Origin: JBDSLU01 sp963844435
GTDB lineage: Bacteria > Acidobacteriota > Vicinamibacteria > Vicinamibacterales > Vicinamibacteraceae
Length of the DNA stretch: 64,000 nt
Direction: 5' to 3'
NCBI GenBank assembly: GCA_963844435.1
Contig: CAWJOG010000014.1
Coordinates: 1-64,000 of the forward strand
Shown: one piece after another, positions 40,493-51,029 of the stretch
How the letters are laid out: every line of letters begins with the position of its first letter
Position numbering within the stretch: position 1 is the stretch's first letter
The notes under the pieces: generated by a model
Seen by the model: the letters and a program-made list of their open reading frames with translations, nothing else
Told to the model about the DNA's origin: nothing
The model's database searches: none
Position numbers and translations under genes: made by a program

Positions 40493-41849
40493 CTACTGCG
40501 GCGGCGGCGTGCTGCTGCCGCCGCTGCGCGCCGCGATCCGCTCGAGCGCCTGGGTGGCCAGCGGGGCGACCTGGCCGCGCGTGTCACGGGTCAGCTCCTC
40601 CAGGACGGGGCGGGCCCGGTCGTCGCCGATGAGGCCGAGGATCTCGGCGATCGACTCGCGCAGCCCGGCGTCCTCGAGGCGCGACAGCGCCCCGAGGTCG
40701 GCGACCTCGTCCTGGCGCAGCTCGAGCAGGTACTCGCGGGCGCGGGCCGACGTCCGGCGCGAGCCGAGGGCCTTGACGACTTCCTCGAGGTACTCCTTGC
40801 GGCCGAAGCGGTAGAGCGCGAACGCCTGCGCGGTCTGCACCTGCACGTCGGTCTCCGACAGGCGCTCCTGCGACACCGCTGTCGTCAGCGACGCGTCGCC
40901 GACGCGGGCCAGGCCGGCGTAGGCGTGGAGGCGGACCGCGGCGTCATCGTGGGCGCGCTGGCGGGTGAACAGCTCCTTCGAGGACGGGTCGGCGATCAAC
41001 GCGATCGCCTCCATCAGCGCGGCGCGGAACGGAGGGTCCGCCTGGCGCTTCTGCAGCGCCGCTTCCTTCATGAACAGCCGGGTCAGCTCGGGCAGCGCGG
41101 CCCGGTCGTGCAGGCGGCCGACGGTCAGCGCCGCCTCCGTCCGCAGCTTCGATTCGGTCGAGAGCGTGAACGGCAGCACGTCCTTGGCGGCCGCGGTGTC
41201 GCCGATCTTGCCGAGGGCCCGGATCGCCTCGAACCGCACGCTCGAGTTGCGATCCTCCTTCATCACGAGGACCAGCATCGGCACCGCGGCGCGGCCGCGC
41301 AGGATGCCGATGGAGCGGGCCGCCTTGATGCGGATGCTGTCGCTCGGGTCCTGGAGGCGCGCCTGCAGCGCCGGCACCACCGACGGGTCGACGGCGAGAT
41401 CGGGCTCGATGACCACGTCGGCCCATTCGTCCGCGTTGGGGTTGAAGAAGTTGACGACCCGCGTCAGCGACGGGCCGATGCCGCTCTCGCGGGGCAGGTA
41501 GAGCCGGGTCACGCCGGTGACGGCCGACTCGCGGATGTCCTTCTCGGGGTCGCTGGTCAGCGCGACCAGGCCGGGCAGCGCACGGATGTCGTCGAGCACC
41601 TGCAGCGTCGCGACGATGGCGCGGCGGACCGACGCGTCCGGATCGCCGGCGATGGCGACGACGTCCGGGACCGCGCGCTGCACCTTGTTCTGGCCGATGA
41701 GGACGACGGCCTCGCGGCGGCGGATGGGGTCCGGGTTGCGCAGGTCATAGATCAGGCTGTCGACCGGCACCTGTCGCGTCGGTTGCGCGACGGCCACGGT
41801 GGGCGCGAGCAAGAGTGACGGCGAGGATCGTGGGAAGAGCGAAACGCAT
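40493..41849 (-). CDS. Secreted HEAT-repeat protein, copy A; frameshift in the signal peptide
   Basis: About 451 aa. ATG 41847-41849 starts MRFALPTILAVTL. One extra base near 41814 (compare copy B, GTCACCCTGCTC) disrupts the signal peptide. Then AQPTRQVPVDSLIYDLRNPD leads into a chain of about eight HEAT/PBS-lyase-like helical repeats (RRREAVVLIGQNKVQRAVPD, IRIKAARSIGILRGRAAVPM, VRFEAIRALGKIGDTAAAKD). The end is GGSSTPPPQ. It is probably a periplasmic scaffold. It shares a 55-base divergent promoter with the ABC exporter. Confidence 0.8.
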
Positions 41850-41904
41850 GAATCGCAGCCTACCACGGCGGATCGCACGGGAAAACAGTGCCATACTGCG
41901 GGTC
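41850..41904. promoter_or_regulatory. Divergent promoter, HEAT A / ABC exporter A
   Basis: The minus side has TAGGCT (41857-41862), 7 nt before the HEAT ATG. The plus side has CATACT (41892-41897), 7 nt before the exporter GTG. The 55 bases are almost identical to 46326-46380 in the second module copy, so selection or recent duplication has preserved the whole control region. Confidence 0.6.
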
Positions 41905-43792
41905 GTGGCCAGGCACGATCTGACGAGGACGGCGATACCCGGGAAGCTGGCCGGCGAGCGATCGTCGGCAACACCAAAACCGCCCGACGAGGCGACCGAC
42001 CGCGAAGGACAGCAAGGACGGCAAGAAGAAGATCCGCTGGTCCGAAGCGTGGCAGGAAGCGAGCGTCCTCGTGTGGGCGCGCCGCGGCCGTCTCGCGCTC
42101 GGCCTGGCCGTGATGCTGATCAACCGGCTGAGCGGTCTCGTGCTGCCGGCCTCGTCGAAATACCTGATCGACGACGTCCTCACCAAGGGCCGGACCGAGC
42201 TGCTGATGCCGATCGCGCTCGTCACCGGCGCCGCAACGCTGGTGCAGGCGGTGACGTCGTACGCGCTGTCGCAGCTCCTCGGTATCGCGGCGCAGGCGGC
42301 GATCACCGAGATGCGGCGCGCCGTCCACGAGCACATCACGCACCTGCCGGTGCGCTACTTCGACAAGACGCAGTCGGGTGTCCTGATCTCGAGGGTGATG
42401 ACGGACGCGGAGGGCATCCGCAACCTCGTCGGCACCGGCCTGGTGCAGCTCACCGGGAGCATCGTCACCGCCGTCCTGTCGCTCGGCATCCTCTTCTACC
42501 TGAACTGGCACTTGACGCTGATCACGCTGATCATCCTCGGCGCGTTCGGCGGGGTGATGGGCTACGCCTTCAAGAAGCTGCGCCCGCTGTTCCGGGAGCG
42601 CGGCAAGATCAACGCCGAAGTGACCGGCCGGCTGACCGAGGCGCTCGGCGGCATCCGCGTCGTCAAGGCCTACACGGCCGAGAAGCGCGAGCAGATCGTG
42701 TTCGCGCAGGGCGTCCACAAGCTGCTGCGCAACGTCACCCAGTCGATGACCGGCGTCTCGGTGACGACGGCGCTGTCGACCGTCATCGTCGGGATCATCG
42801 GCGTCATGATGATCCTGATCGGCGGCAACGCCATCCTCGCGCGGACGATGACCATCGGCGACTTCGTGATGTACCTGTTCTTCACCGGCATGATGGCCGC
42901 GCCCGTCGTGCAGATGGCCTCGATCGGCACGCAGATCACCGAGGCCTTCGCCGGCCTCGACCGCATCCGCGAGGTGAAGCAAACGCTGGCCGAGGACGCC
43001 GAGGACGCGTCCAAGGCGGCGCTCGACACGCTGCACGGCGAGGTCGCGTTCGACCACGTGTGGTTCGAGTACAACCCGGGCGTGCCGGTGCTGAAGGGCA
43101 TCACGTTCACGGCGCCGGCCGGGTCGACGACCGCGCTGGTCGGATCGAGCGGCTCCGGCAAGAGCACGCTGGTCAGCCTGGTCATGGCCTTCAACCGGCC
43201 GTTCAGGGGCACCATCCGCATCGACGGCCAGGACCTCGACGAGCTGAAGCTGGCGAGTTACCGTTCGCACCTCGGCATCGTGCTGCAGGACAACTTCCTC
43301 TTCGACGGCACCGTCGCCGAGAACATCCGCTACGGCAAGCCGGCCGCGTCGATGGACGAGGTGAAGGAAGCGGCGCGGATCGCGTACTGCGACGAGTTCG
43401 TCGAGGAGTTCGCCGACAAGTACGACACCGTCGTCGGCGAGCGCGGCGTGCGCCTGTCGGGCGGACAGCGGCAGCGCGTGGCGATCGCACGCGCCATCCT
43501 TGCCGACCCGCGCATCCTGATCCTGGACGAAGCGACGTCGAGCCTCGACAGCGAGAGCGAGCACAAGATCCAGGACGCGCTGCGCACGCTGCGGCGGGGG
43601 CGCACGACGTTCGTCATCGCGCACCGGCTGTCCACGATCCGCAGCGCGGACCAGATCCTCGTGCTCGAAGCAGGCGAGATCGTCGAGCGCGGCTCGCACC
43701 GCGAGCTGGTCCAGCTCGGCGGGCGCTACAAGCAGCTCCACGATCGCCAGTACGGGGCGTCGCTTCGCGCACGAAGTGACGCGTTAACATGA
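41905..43792 (+). CDS. ABC exporter (fused permease-ATPase), copy A; N-terminal frameshift and altered C-terminus
   Basis: About 629 aa from GTG 41905 (VARHDLTRTAIPGKL). One extra C near 42000 breaks the charged Lys/Asp/Gly linker (copy B is intact there). Six membrane helices follow, then an ATPase with GSSGSGKST (Walker A), LSGGQRQR (signature), LILDEATSSLD (Walker B) and IAHRLST (H-loop). MsbA/lipid-exporter-like; substrate unknown. The last about 27 residues found in copy B are replaced by GASLRARSDALT, because the duplication joint falls at about 43754. Confidence 0.88.
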
Positions 43793-43797
43793 CCGGC

Positions 43798-44956
43798 ATG
43801 CGATTTCTGGTCTCCCCGATCGCGCTCGTGCTGTCGGCGAGCCTGGCTGCCGTCCTGCCGGCGGCAGCGCAGACGCGCCGTCCGGCGGCCGGCGCGCCGC
43901 GCGTCTACACGGCGACGCTGCCCGTCGAGAAGATGCGGAACAAGCAGGCGGTGGTCACGACCAGCCTCGGCGACATCGTGATCGAGCTGCTGCCCGACGC
44001 CGCGCCCGACCACGTCGGCTACCTGATGAAGCTGGCCGAGGAGCGCGCCTACGACGGCACCACCTTCCATCGCGCCATCCTGCGCGGCCTGATCCAGGGC
44101 GGCGATCCGCTGTCGAAGGATCCGTCGAAGAAGGCGCAGTACGGGACCGGCGGCCTCGGCGTGCTGAAGTTCCGCGCCAACGATCTCAAGCACGTGCGCG
44201 GCGCGGTCTCCGCGGTGCTGCGGCCGGGCCAGCCGGACAGCGCCGGCGCGCAGTTCTTCGTCTGCGTCTCGGATCAGCCGACCCTCGACGGCCAGTTCAC
44301 GGTGTTCGGGCGCGTCGTCGAGGGCCTCGAGATCGCGCAGCAGATCTCCGAGATGCCGGCCGACGCCAACGGGCTGATCACCGACCGCGTCGAGATCGCG
44401 ACGGTGCGGATCCGCGACACGCCGCCGCCCGAGCCGACGCCGTTCGAGACGGAGACGGCGGCGCAGCTCGCCGGCGTATCGCGCCGTGCTCGAGACGACG
44501 ATGGGCGAGGTCACGGTGGAGTTCTTCCCGGATCGCGCGCCCGGCCACGTCCGCAACTTCCTGCGCCTGTCCAGGCTCGGCGTCTACGACGGCACGGCGT
44601 TCCACCGCGTCGTGCCCGGCTTCGTCGTGCAGACCGGCGCGCTGACGAGCCGCAAGGCGCCGCTGACGCAGAAGCAGCGCCCGTTCGTGGTCAACCTGCC
44701 GCCGGAGTTCAACCCGACGCCGCACGAGGCGGGCATCCTGTCGATGGCCCGCGGCGACGATCCGGCGAGCGCCCAGACGTCGTTCTTCATCTGCCTGGGC
44801 AAGGCGTCGTCGCTCGACAACAAATACACGGTGTTCGGCCGCGTCGTCGACGGCATGCCGGTCGTCGAGGCGCTGGCCAAGGTGCCGCTGAACGGCGAGG
44901 AGCCGGTGACGCGCGTGGAGATCACGCGGGTGCGGCTGGTGCCGCCGGCGCCGTAG
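43798..44956 (+). CDS. Two-domain cyclophilin, copy B; one frameshift between the domains
   Basis: Same layout as copy A. ATG 43798 lies 7 nt after TAACAT (43785-43790), supporting the shorter start in both copies. One extra G near 44473 (GGCGTATCGC against GGCTATCGC in copy A) breaks the linker. The second domain continues in the next frame from LETTMGEVTVEFF to the stop at 44954-44956. Signal peptide, both FHR motifs and the ending VPPAP are kept. If the shift is real, only the first domain would be made. Confidence 0.85.
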
Positions 44957-44968
44957 CCAGCCAGCCGC

Positions 44969-46325
44969 CTACTGGGGCGGCGGCGCGCTGCTGCCGCCGC
45001 TGCGCGCGGCGATGCGCTCGAGCGCCTGGGTGGCCAGCGGGGCGACCTGGCCGCGCGTGTCGCGGGTCAGCTCCTGCAGGACGGGGCGGGCCCGGTCGTC
45101 GCCGATGAGGCCGAGGATCTCGGCGATCGACTCGCGCAGCCCGGCGTCCTCGAGGCGCGACAGCGCCCCGAGGTCGGCGACCTCGTCCTGGCGCAGCTCG
45201 AGCAGGTACTCGCGGGCGCGGGCCGACGTCCGGCGCGACCCGAGGGCCTTGACGACTTCCTCGAGGTATTCCTTGCGGCCGAAGCGGTAGAGCGCGAACG
45301 CCTGCGCGGTCTGCACCTGCACGTCGGTCTCGGACAGGCGCTCCTGCGACACGGCCGTCGTCAGCGACGCGTCGCCGACGCGGGCCAGGCCGGCGTAGGC
45401 GTGGAGGCGGACCGCGGCGTCATCGTGGGCGCGCTGGCGGGTGAACAGCTCCTTCGAGGACGGGTCGGCGATCAGCGCGATCGCCTCCATCAGCGCGGCG
45501 CGGAACGGAGGCGTCCGCCTGGCGCTTCTGCAGCGCCGCTTCCTTCATGAACAGCCGGGTCAGCTCGGGCAGCGCGGCCCGGTCGTGCAGGCGGCCGAGG
45601 GTCAGCGCCGCCTCCGTCCGCAGCTTCGATTCGGTCGAGAGCGTGAACGGCAGCACGTCCTTGGCGGCCGCGGTGTCGCCGATCTTGCCGAGGGCCCGGA
45701 TCGCCTCGAACCGCACGCTCGGGTTGCAATCCTCCTTCATCACGAGGATCAGCATCGGCACCGCGGTGCGGCCGCGCAGGATGCCGATGGAGCGGGCCGC
45801 TTTGATGCGGATGCTGTCGGTCGGGTCCTGGAGGCGCGCCTGCAGCGCCGGCACCACCGTCGGGTCGACGGCGAGATCGGGCTCGATGACCACGTCGGCC
45901 CATTCGTCCGCGTTGGGGTTGAAGAAGTTGACGACCCGCGTCAGCGACGGGCCGATGCCGCTCTCGCGGGGCAGGTAGAGCCGGGTCACGCCCGTGACGG
46001 CCGACTCGCGGATGTCCTTCTCGGGGTCGCTGGTCAGCGCGACCAGGCCGGGCAGCGCGCGGATGTCGTCGAGCGCCTGCAGCGTCGCGACGATGGCGCG
46101 GCGGACCGACGCATCCGGATCGCCGGCGATGGCGACGACGTCCGGGACCGCGCGCTGCACCTTGTTCTGGCCGATGAGGACGACGGCCTCGCGGCGGCGG
46201 ACGGGGTCCGGATTGCGCAGGTCATAGATCAGGCTGTCGACCGGCACCTGTCGCGTCGGTTGCGCGACGGCCGCGGTGGGCGCGAGCAGGGTGACGGCGA
46301 GGATCACTGGAAGAGCGAGACGCAT
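44969..46325 (-). CDS. Secreted HEAT-repeat protein, copy B; one frameshift
   Basis: About 451 aa, ATG 46323-46325, with an intact signal peptide (MRLALPVILAVTLLAPTAAV). Repeats match copy A with scattered changes (for example CNPSVRFEAIRALGK against RNSSVRFEAIRALGK). One extra C near 45512 (GGAGGCGTCC against GGAGGGTCC) breaks it after QKRQAD. The frame resumes in RAALMEAIALIADPSS. The end is GGSSAPPPQ. Only 12 bases separate its stop from that of cyclophilin B. Confidence 0.85.
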
Positions 46326-46380
46326 GAATCGCAGCCTACCACGGCGGATCGCATGGGAAAACAGTGCCATACTGCGGGTC
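46326..46380. promoter_or_regulatory. Divergent promoter, HEAT B / ABC exporter B
   Basis: Near-identical to 41850-41904. TAGGCT (46333-46338, minus strand) and CATACT (46368-46373, plus strand) each lie 7 nt before their start codons. Confidence 0.6.
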
Positions 46381-48333
46381 GTGGCAAGGCACGATCTAAC
46401 TAGGACGGCGATACCAGGGAAGCTGGCCGGCGAGCGATCGTCGGCAACACCAAAGCCGCCCGCCGAGGCGAACGACGCGAAGGACGGCAAGGACGGCAAG
46501 GACGGCAAGAAGAAGATCCGCTGGTCCGAAGCGTGGCAGGAAGCGAGCGTCCTCGTGTGGGCGCGCCGCGGCCGTCTCGCGCTCGGCCTGGCCGTGATGC
46601 TGATCAACCGGCTGAGCGGTCTCGTGCTGCCGGCCTCGTCGAAATACCTGATCGACGACGTCCTCACCAAGGGCCGGACCGAGCTGCTGATGCCGATCGC
46701 GCTCGTCACCGGCGCCGCGACGCTGGTGCAGGCGGTGACGTCGTACGCGCTGTCGCAGCTCCTCGGCATCGCGGCGCAGGCGGCGATCACCGAGATGCGG
46801 CGCGCCGTCCACGAGCACATCACGCACCTGCCGGTGCGCTACTTCGACAAGACGCAGTCCGGCGTCCTGATCTCGCGCGTGATGAGCGACGCGGAAGGCA
46901 TCCGCAACCTCGTCGGCACCGGCCTGGTGCAGCTCACCGGGAGCATCGTCACCGCCGTCCTGTCGCTCGGCGTCCTCTTCTACCTGAACTGGCACCTGAC
47001 GCTGATCACGCTGATCATCCTCGGCGCCTTCGGCGGCGTGATGGGCTACGCCTTCAAGAAGCTGCGCCCGCTGTTCCGCGAGCGCGGCAAGATCAACGCC
47101 GAGGTCACCGGCCGGCTGACCCAGGCGCTCGGCGGCATCCGCGTCGTCAAGGCCTACACGGCCGAGAAGCGCGAGCAGATCGTGTTCGCGCAGGGCGTCC
47201 ACAAGCTGCTGCGCAACGTCACCCAGTCGATGACCGGCGTCTCGATGACGACGGCGATGTCCACCGTCATCGTCGGGATCATCGGCGTCGTGATGATCCT
47301 GATCGGCGGCAACGCCATCCTGGCGCGGACGATGACCATCGGCGACTTCGTGATGTACCTGTTCTTCACCGGCATGATGGCCGCGCCCGTCGTGCAGATG
47401 GCCTCGATCGGCACGCAGATCACCGAGGCCTTCGCCGGCCTCGATCGCATCCGCGAGGTGAAGCAGACGCTGGCCGAGGACGCCGAGGACGCGTCCAAGG
47501 CGGCGCTCGACACGCTGCACGGCGAGGTCGCCTTCGACCACGTGTGGTTCGAGTACAACCCCGGCGTGCCGGTGCTGAAGGGCATCACGTTCGCGGCGCC
47601 GGCCGGCTCGACCACCGCGCTGGTCGGCTCGAGCGGCTCCGGCAAGAGCACGCTGGTCAGCCTGGTCATGGCCTTCAACCGGCCGATCAAGGGCACCATC
47701 CGCATCGACGGCCACGACCTCGACGACCTGAAGCTGGCCAGCTACCGCTCGCACCTCGGCATCGTGCTGCAGGACAACTTCCTGTTCGACGGCACCATCA
47801 CCGAGAACATCCGCTACGGCAAGCCGCACGCGTCGATGGACGAGGTGAAGGAAGCGGCGCGGATCGCCTACTGCGACGAGTTCGTCGAGGAGTTCGCCGA
47901 CAAGTACGACACCGTCGTCGGCGAGCGCGGCGTGCGCCTGTCGGGCGGACAGCGGCAGCGCGTGGCGATCGCGCGCGCCATCCTCGCCGACCCGCGCATC
48001 CTGATCCTGGACGAGGCGACGTCGAGCCTCGACAGCGAGAGCGAGCACAAGATCCAGGACGCGCTGCGCACGCTGCGGCGGGGGCGCACGACGTTCGTCA
48101 TCGCGCACCGGCTGTCCACGATCCGCAGCGCGGACCAGATCCTCGTGCTCGAAGCAGGCGAGATCGTCGAGCGCGGCTCGCACCGCGAGCTGGTCCAGCT
48201 CGGCGGGCGCTACAAGCAGCTCCACGATCGCCAGTACGCCTGGGAGCAGGATCGCTTCGTCAATCCGGGCGAGGATCTGGCCGACGCGGCGGGCCCGAAG
48301 CTGCCGCCGGTGCCGGTCGGTCCGGGCTCCTGA
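46381..48333 (+). CDS. ABC exporter (fused permease-ATPase), copy B
   Basis: 650 aa, intact, GTG start (VARHDLTRTAIPGKLAGE). A Lys/Asp/Gly repeat (KDGKDGKDGKKK) precedes six membrane helices, including LALGLAVMLINRLSGLVLP and TVIVGIIGVVMILIGGNAI. The ATPase domain has GSSGSGKST, LSGGQRQR, LILDEATSSLD and IAHRLST. The native tail reads AWEQDRFVNPGEDLADAAG. Type IV half-transporter, MsbA-like, so it probably works as a homodimer or as a heterodimer with copy A. Substrate unknown. Confidence 0.92.
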   Translation: MARHDLTRTAIPGKLAGERSSATPKPPAEANDAKDGKDGKDGKKKIRWSEAWQEASVLVWARRGRLALGLAVMLINRLSGLVLPASSKYLIDDVLTKGRTELLMPIALVTGAATLVQAVTSYALSQLLGIAAQAAITEMRRAVHEHITHLPVRYFDKTQSGVLISRVMSDAEGIRNLVGTGLVQLTGSIVTAVLSLGVLFYLNWHLTLITLIILGAFGGVMGYAFKKLRPLFRERGKINAEVTGRLTQALGGIRVVKAYTAEKREQIVFAQGVHKLLRNVTQSMTGVSMTTAMSTVIVGIIGVVMILIGGNAILARTMTIGDFVMYLFFTGMMAAPVVQMASIGTQITEAFAGLDRIREVKQTLAEDAEDASKAALDTLHGEVAFDHVWFEYNPGVPVLKGITFAAPAGSTTALVGSSGSGKSTLVSLVMAFNRPIKGTIRIDGHDLDDLKLASYRSHLGIVLQDNFLFDGTITENIRYGKPHASMDEVKEAARIAYCDEFVEEFADKYDTVVGERGVRLSGGQRQRVAIARAILADPRILILDEATSSLDSESEHKIQDALRTLRRGRTTFVIAHRLSTIRSADQILVLEAGEIVERGSHRELVQLGGRYKQLHDRQYAWEQDRFVNPGEDLADAAGPKLPPVPVGPGS

Positions 48334-48339
48334 CACCCG

Positions 48340-48355
48340 ACGACTCCGGAGTCGT
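48340..48355. repeat. Palindrome ACGACTCCGGAGTCGT between convergent genes
   Basis: A 16-base perfect palindrome in the 25 bases between the exporter B stop and the polymerase IV stop. The same sequence forms both arms of the hairpin at 31370-31409. It could be part of a bidirectional terminator or a protein site; with no loop it is a poor hairpin by itself. Confidence 0.45.
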
Positions 48356-48358
48356 TCG

Positions 48359-49444
48359 TCACACCTCGAACGGCAGGCGCGGATCTCCCGGCGGCTCGGG
48401 GGGCGGCTCGTCCTCGGCGCCGAGCCCGCTGACGCTGACGCCGATCAGGCGCACCGGCGTGCGCCCGGCGTCGGTCTTGTCGACCAGCCGCACCGCGCGA
48501 TCGATGATCGACGACGCGTCGCGCGTCGGCGGCGCCGAGTGGGCGCGGGTGATGGTGCGGAAGTCCTTGTAGCGCATCTTCAGCGTCACGGTCCGCGCCA
48601 GCGTGTCGCGCTTCTCGAGCCAGCGCGCCGCGCCTTCGGCCATCTTGGCGACCTCCGACTGGATCGTGCCGAAGTCGCTCAGGTCTTCGGTGTAGGTGCG
48701 CTCCGAGCCGCTCGACTTGGTCTCGCGATGCGGCTCGACGCGGCGCTCGTCGACGCCGTTGGCCAGGGCTCGCAGCCAGCCGGCCATGCTGCCGACGAGC
48801 GCGATGAGCGCGGCTTCGTCCTGGCTGCGGACGTCGACGAGCCGCTCGATGCCGGCGGCGCGCAGCCGCGCCGCGGTCTTCGGCCCGACGCCCCACAGCG
48901 CGTCGACGGGCAGCTTCTGGAGGAAGTCCTCCATGCGCTCCGGGGCGATGACCGTGAGCCCGTCCGGCTTCTTCCAGCCCGAGGCGATCTTGGCGAGGAA
49001 CTTGTTCGGGGCGACGCCGGCGGAGATCGTGAGCTGCGTCGCCTCGCGCACCTGCTGCTTGAGCCGCCGCGCCACGTTCACGCCGAGCGGCTCGTTCCAG
49101 GCGTTCTCGGTGACGTCGAGGTACGCCTCGTCCATCGACAGCGGCTCGACCAGCGGCGTGACGGCGCGGAACAGCTCGAAGACCGTCCTCGACACGCGCT
49201 GGTACTTCGACATGTCCGGGCGCACCACGACGAGCTGCGGACAGTTGCGCAGCGCCGCCGACATCGACATCGCCGATCGGACGCCGAAGGCGCGGGCCTC
49301 ATAGCTGGCTGCCGCGACCACGCCGCGCTCGCCGACGCGTCCGCCGACGGCGACCGGCTTGCCGCGCAGGCTCGGGTCGTCGCGCTGCTCGACCGACGCG
49401 TAGAATGCGTCCATGTCGAGATGCAGAATGCGCCGCAGGGCCAT
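48359..49444 (-). CDS. dinB: DNA polymerase IV
   Basis: 361 aa, ATG 49442-49444. The Y-family palm has LHLDMDAFYASVEQ and SMDEAYLDVT with the catalytic carboxylates. The finger and thumb follow (GVAPNKFLAKIASGWKKPDG; LWGVGPKTAARLRAAG), then the little-finger domain (DLSDFGTIQSEV; RTVTLKMRYKDF). The C-terminal RLPFEV may contact the sliding clamp. It performs error-prone bypass synthesis. Intact. A TAGAAT box is seen on the minus strand about 12 nt before the start; no LexA-type box is evident. Confidence 0.95.
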   Translation of the reverse strand: MALRRILHLDMDAFYASVEQRDDPSLRGKPVAVGGRVGERGVVAAASYEARAFGVRSAMSMSAALRNCPQLVVVRPDMSKYQRVSRTVFELFRAVTPLVEPLSMDEAYLDVTENAWNEPLGVNVARRLKQQVREATQLTISAGVAPNKFLAKIASGWKKPDGLTVIAPERMEDFLQKLPVDALWGVGPKTAARLRAAGIERLVDVRSQDEAALIALVGSMAGWLRALANGVDERRVEPHRETKSSGSERTYTEDLSDFGTIQSEVAKMAEGAARWLEKRDTLARTVTLKMRYKDFRTITRAHSAPPTRDASSIIDRAVRLVDKTDAGRTPVRLIGVSVSGLGAEDEPPPEPPGDPRLPFEV

Positions 49445-49467
49445 GGGCTTCGAAGCATTCTATCGCG

Positions 49468-51024
49468 ATGATTCGCCGTTCCTTCGCCGCGCGTCAGGGG
49501 CCTTCGGGCTGGTCGCCGGCGGCGCCGCACCGGCCGACGCGCAGCTCGCGTGCGAGGCGATGACGGGCTTCAGCGCGCCCGATGTCCGGATCACGGCGGC
49601 CGCGCCTGTCGCCACGCCGGTCGTGCTCTGCAAGGTCGACGGCGTCATCGGCAAGGAAATCCACTGTCTCTCGTGTGGCTGCCCACCACCTGGAACGGCA
49701 AGTTCGTCATGGGCGGCCAGGGCGGCTACGCCGGCCGCGTCGAAAGCCAGGCGCTCGGGCTGGGGGCGCTCGAGAAGGGCTATGCGGTCGCCGGGACCGA
49801 CACCGGCCACGTCGGCCCGGGCGGCTCCACCGACGGGAGCTGGGCCCTCGGCCAGATGGAGCGCGTCGTCAACTACGGCCATGCCGCGATCCACCGCGTC
49901 ACTGCCACCGCCAAGGCCGTGGTGCAGGCGCGCTATGGCCGCGCCGCCGACAAGTCGTATTTCGCCGGCTGCTCGAACGGCGGACGCCAGGGCCGCGGCG
50001 CTGATGTCGGCCCAGCGCTACCCGGAAGACTTCGAGCGCGATCTCGCCGGGGACGCGGATCGCCGGCGCACGGAGATCCGCGGATGTCATCGCGAACTTC
50101 CTGACGGCGCCGCGCGCGATGTACCCGACCCGGCGCAGGTGAGCACGCCGACGGTCTCGACCGCGGACCAACAGGCGCTGCAGAAGGCGGTGCTGGCGAA
50201 GTGCGATGCCGCCGACGGCCTCGCCGACGGCGTGCTGGGCGATCCGACCACGTGCACGATCCGATCTGCAGGGCTCGCGTGCCCGGGCGGCAACGCCGAT
50301 GGCTGCCTGTCGCGGGAGGAGATCGCCGCCGATCGAGACCATCGGGACCGAGAAGAGGGCCGATCCTGCACGGGGAAGCCGGTATCACGTCGGCTTGCCC
50401 CACCGGGCCGAAGGGATCGCGCGCGGCGGCTGGGGACCGGGCTGGTCGGCCAGAGCAACGTCGCCGGGCCGGGCCGGCCGAGCCTCGGCATACGGCTTCG
50501 GCGATCGACTTCCTGTCGCTACTTGTGAGAGCAGGATCCGCTCCGCGTGAGTCGAAGTAGCGCGTTCGACGGCTCTCGACCTTCACGGCGGACACCCAGC
50601 TGCTGCAGGCGACGCTGTCACCGATGGATCCGGACCTGTCGGCGTTCCGCGGCCGGGGCGGCAAGCTGCTGCTCTACCACGGCTGGTCGGACCCGGCGTT
50701 GTCCGCGCTGATGACGACCAGCTACGTCGATGCCGTGCTGGCGCGCGACCCGTCGGCCGCCGCGGATGTGCGGCTGTTCATGCTGCCTGGCGTGCCTGCA
50801 TTGCGGCGGCGGGCCCGGACGCGGAGCTGGCGCCGACGTCGAACGACGCTCGACGAGCGGCGCGAGCAAGCTGCCGACGCGGGGCTCGTGCCGCTGCGCC
50901 GCCGGCTGACCGCCGGCTATCCGCGGCTGGCGGTCGGCGGCCGCAAGGTGTGCGCCTACCGGCTGAACGAAGGCCGCTCTTCATGGGTTCCGGCGACGGC
51001 AGGAGCCGCGACCAGTTCGCAGTG
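49468..51024 (+). pseudogene. Tannase/feruloyl-esterase family protein, multiply broken
   Basis: Recognisable blocks lie in all three frames in correct order: LVAGGAAPADAQLACEAM (export signal end), VWLPTTWNGKFVMGGQGGYA, YFAGCSNGGRQ (nucleophile Ser in GCSNGG), VSTADQQALQKAVLAKCDA with a Ca-loop-like ADGLADGVLGD, then LLLYHGWSDPALSALMTTSY and LFMLPGV. At least six frame changes and probably small losses separate them. Such secreted esterases release gallate or ferulate from plant material. The damage is far denser than in neighbouring genes, so I call it a true pseudogene. Confidence 0.8.
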
Positions 51025-51029
51025 ACTCC

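Larger units (their letters stand above)
39130..48235 (+). repeat. Tandem segmental duplication of the cyclophilin-HEAT-ABC module
   Basis: Unit A covers about 39130-43753 and unit B about 43782-48235. Gene order, orientation and the divergent promoters are the same. The start-to-start period is 4648 bases (cyclophilin) and 4476 (HEAT stop and ABC start); the difference is the R3 insert plus its repeated gene end in unit A. The joint lies just after the exporter A codons for LHDRQY. Copies differ by many silent changes, so this is not an assembly echo. Confidence 0.9.

Noticed and set aside
40493..43741. A 1082-codon minus-strand open frame joining the HEAT protein to a long upstream region
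   Set aside because: The upstream two thirds is antisense to the ABC exporter. The real HEAT gene begins at 41849, and the frame only joins because of one extra base in the signal peptide.
43757..43782. The hairpin at the duplication joint (CTTCG…CGAAG within GCGTC/GACGC) as another R copy
   Set aside because: Stem and loop sequences do not match either R hairpin. It occupies the same place as R5 before cyclophilin A, but similarity is positional only.
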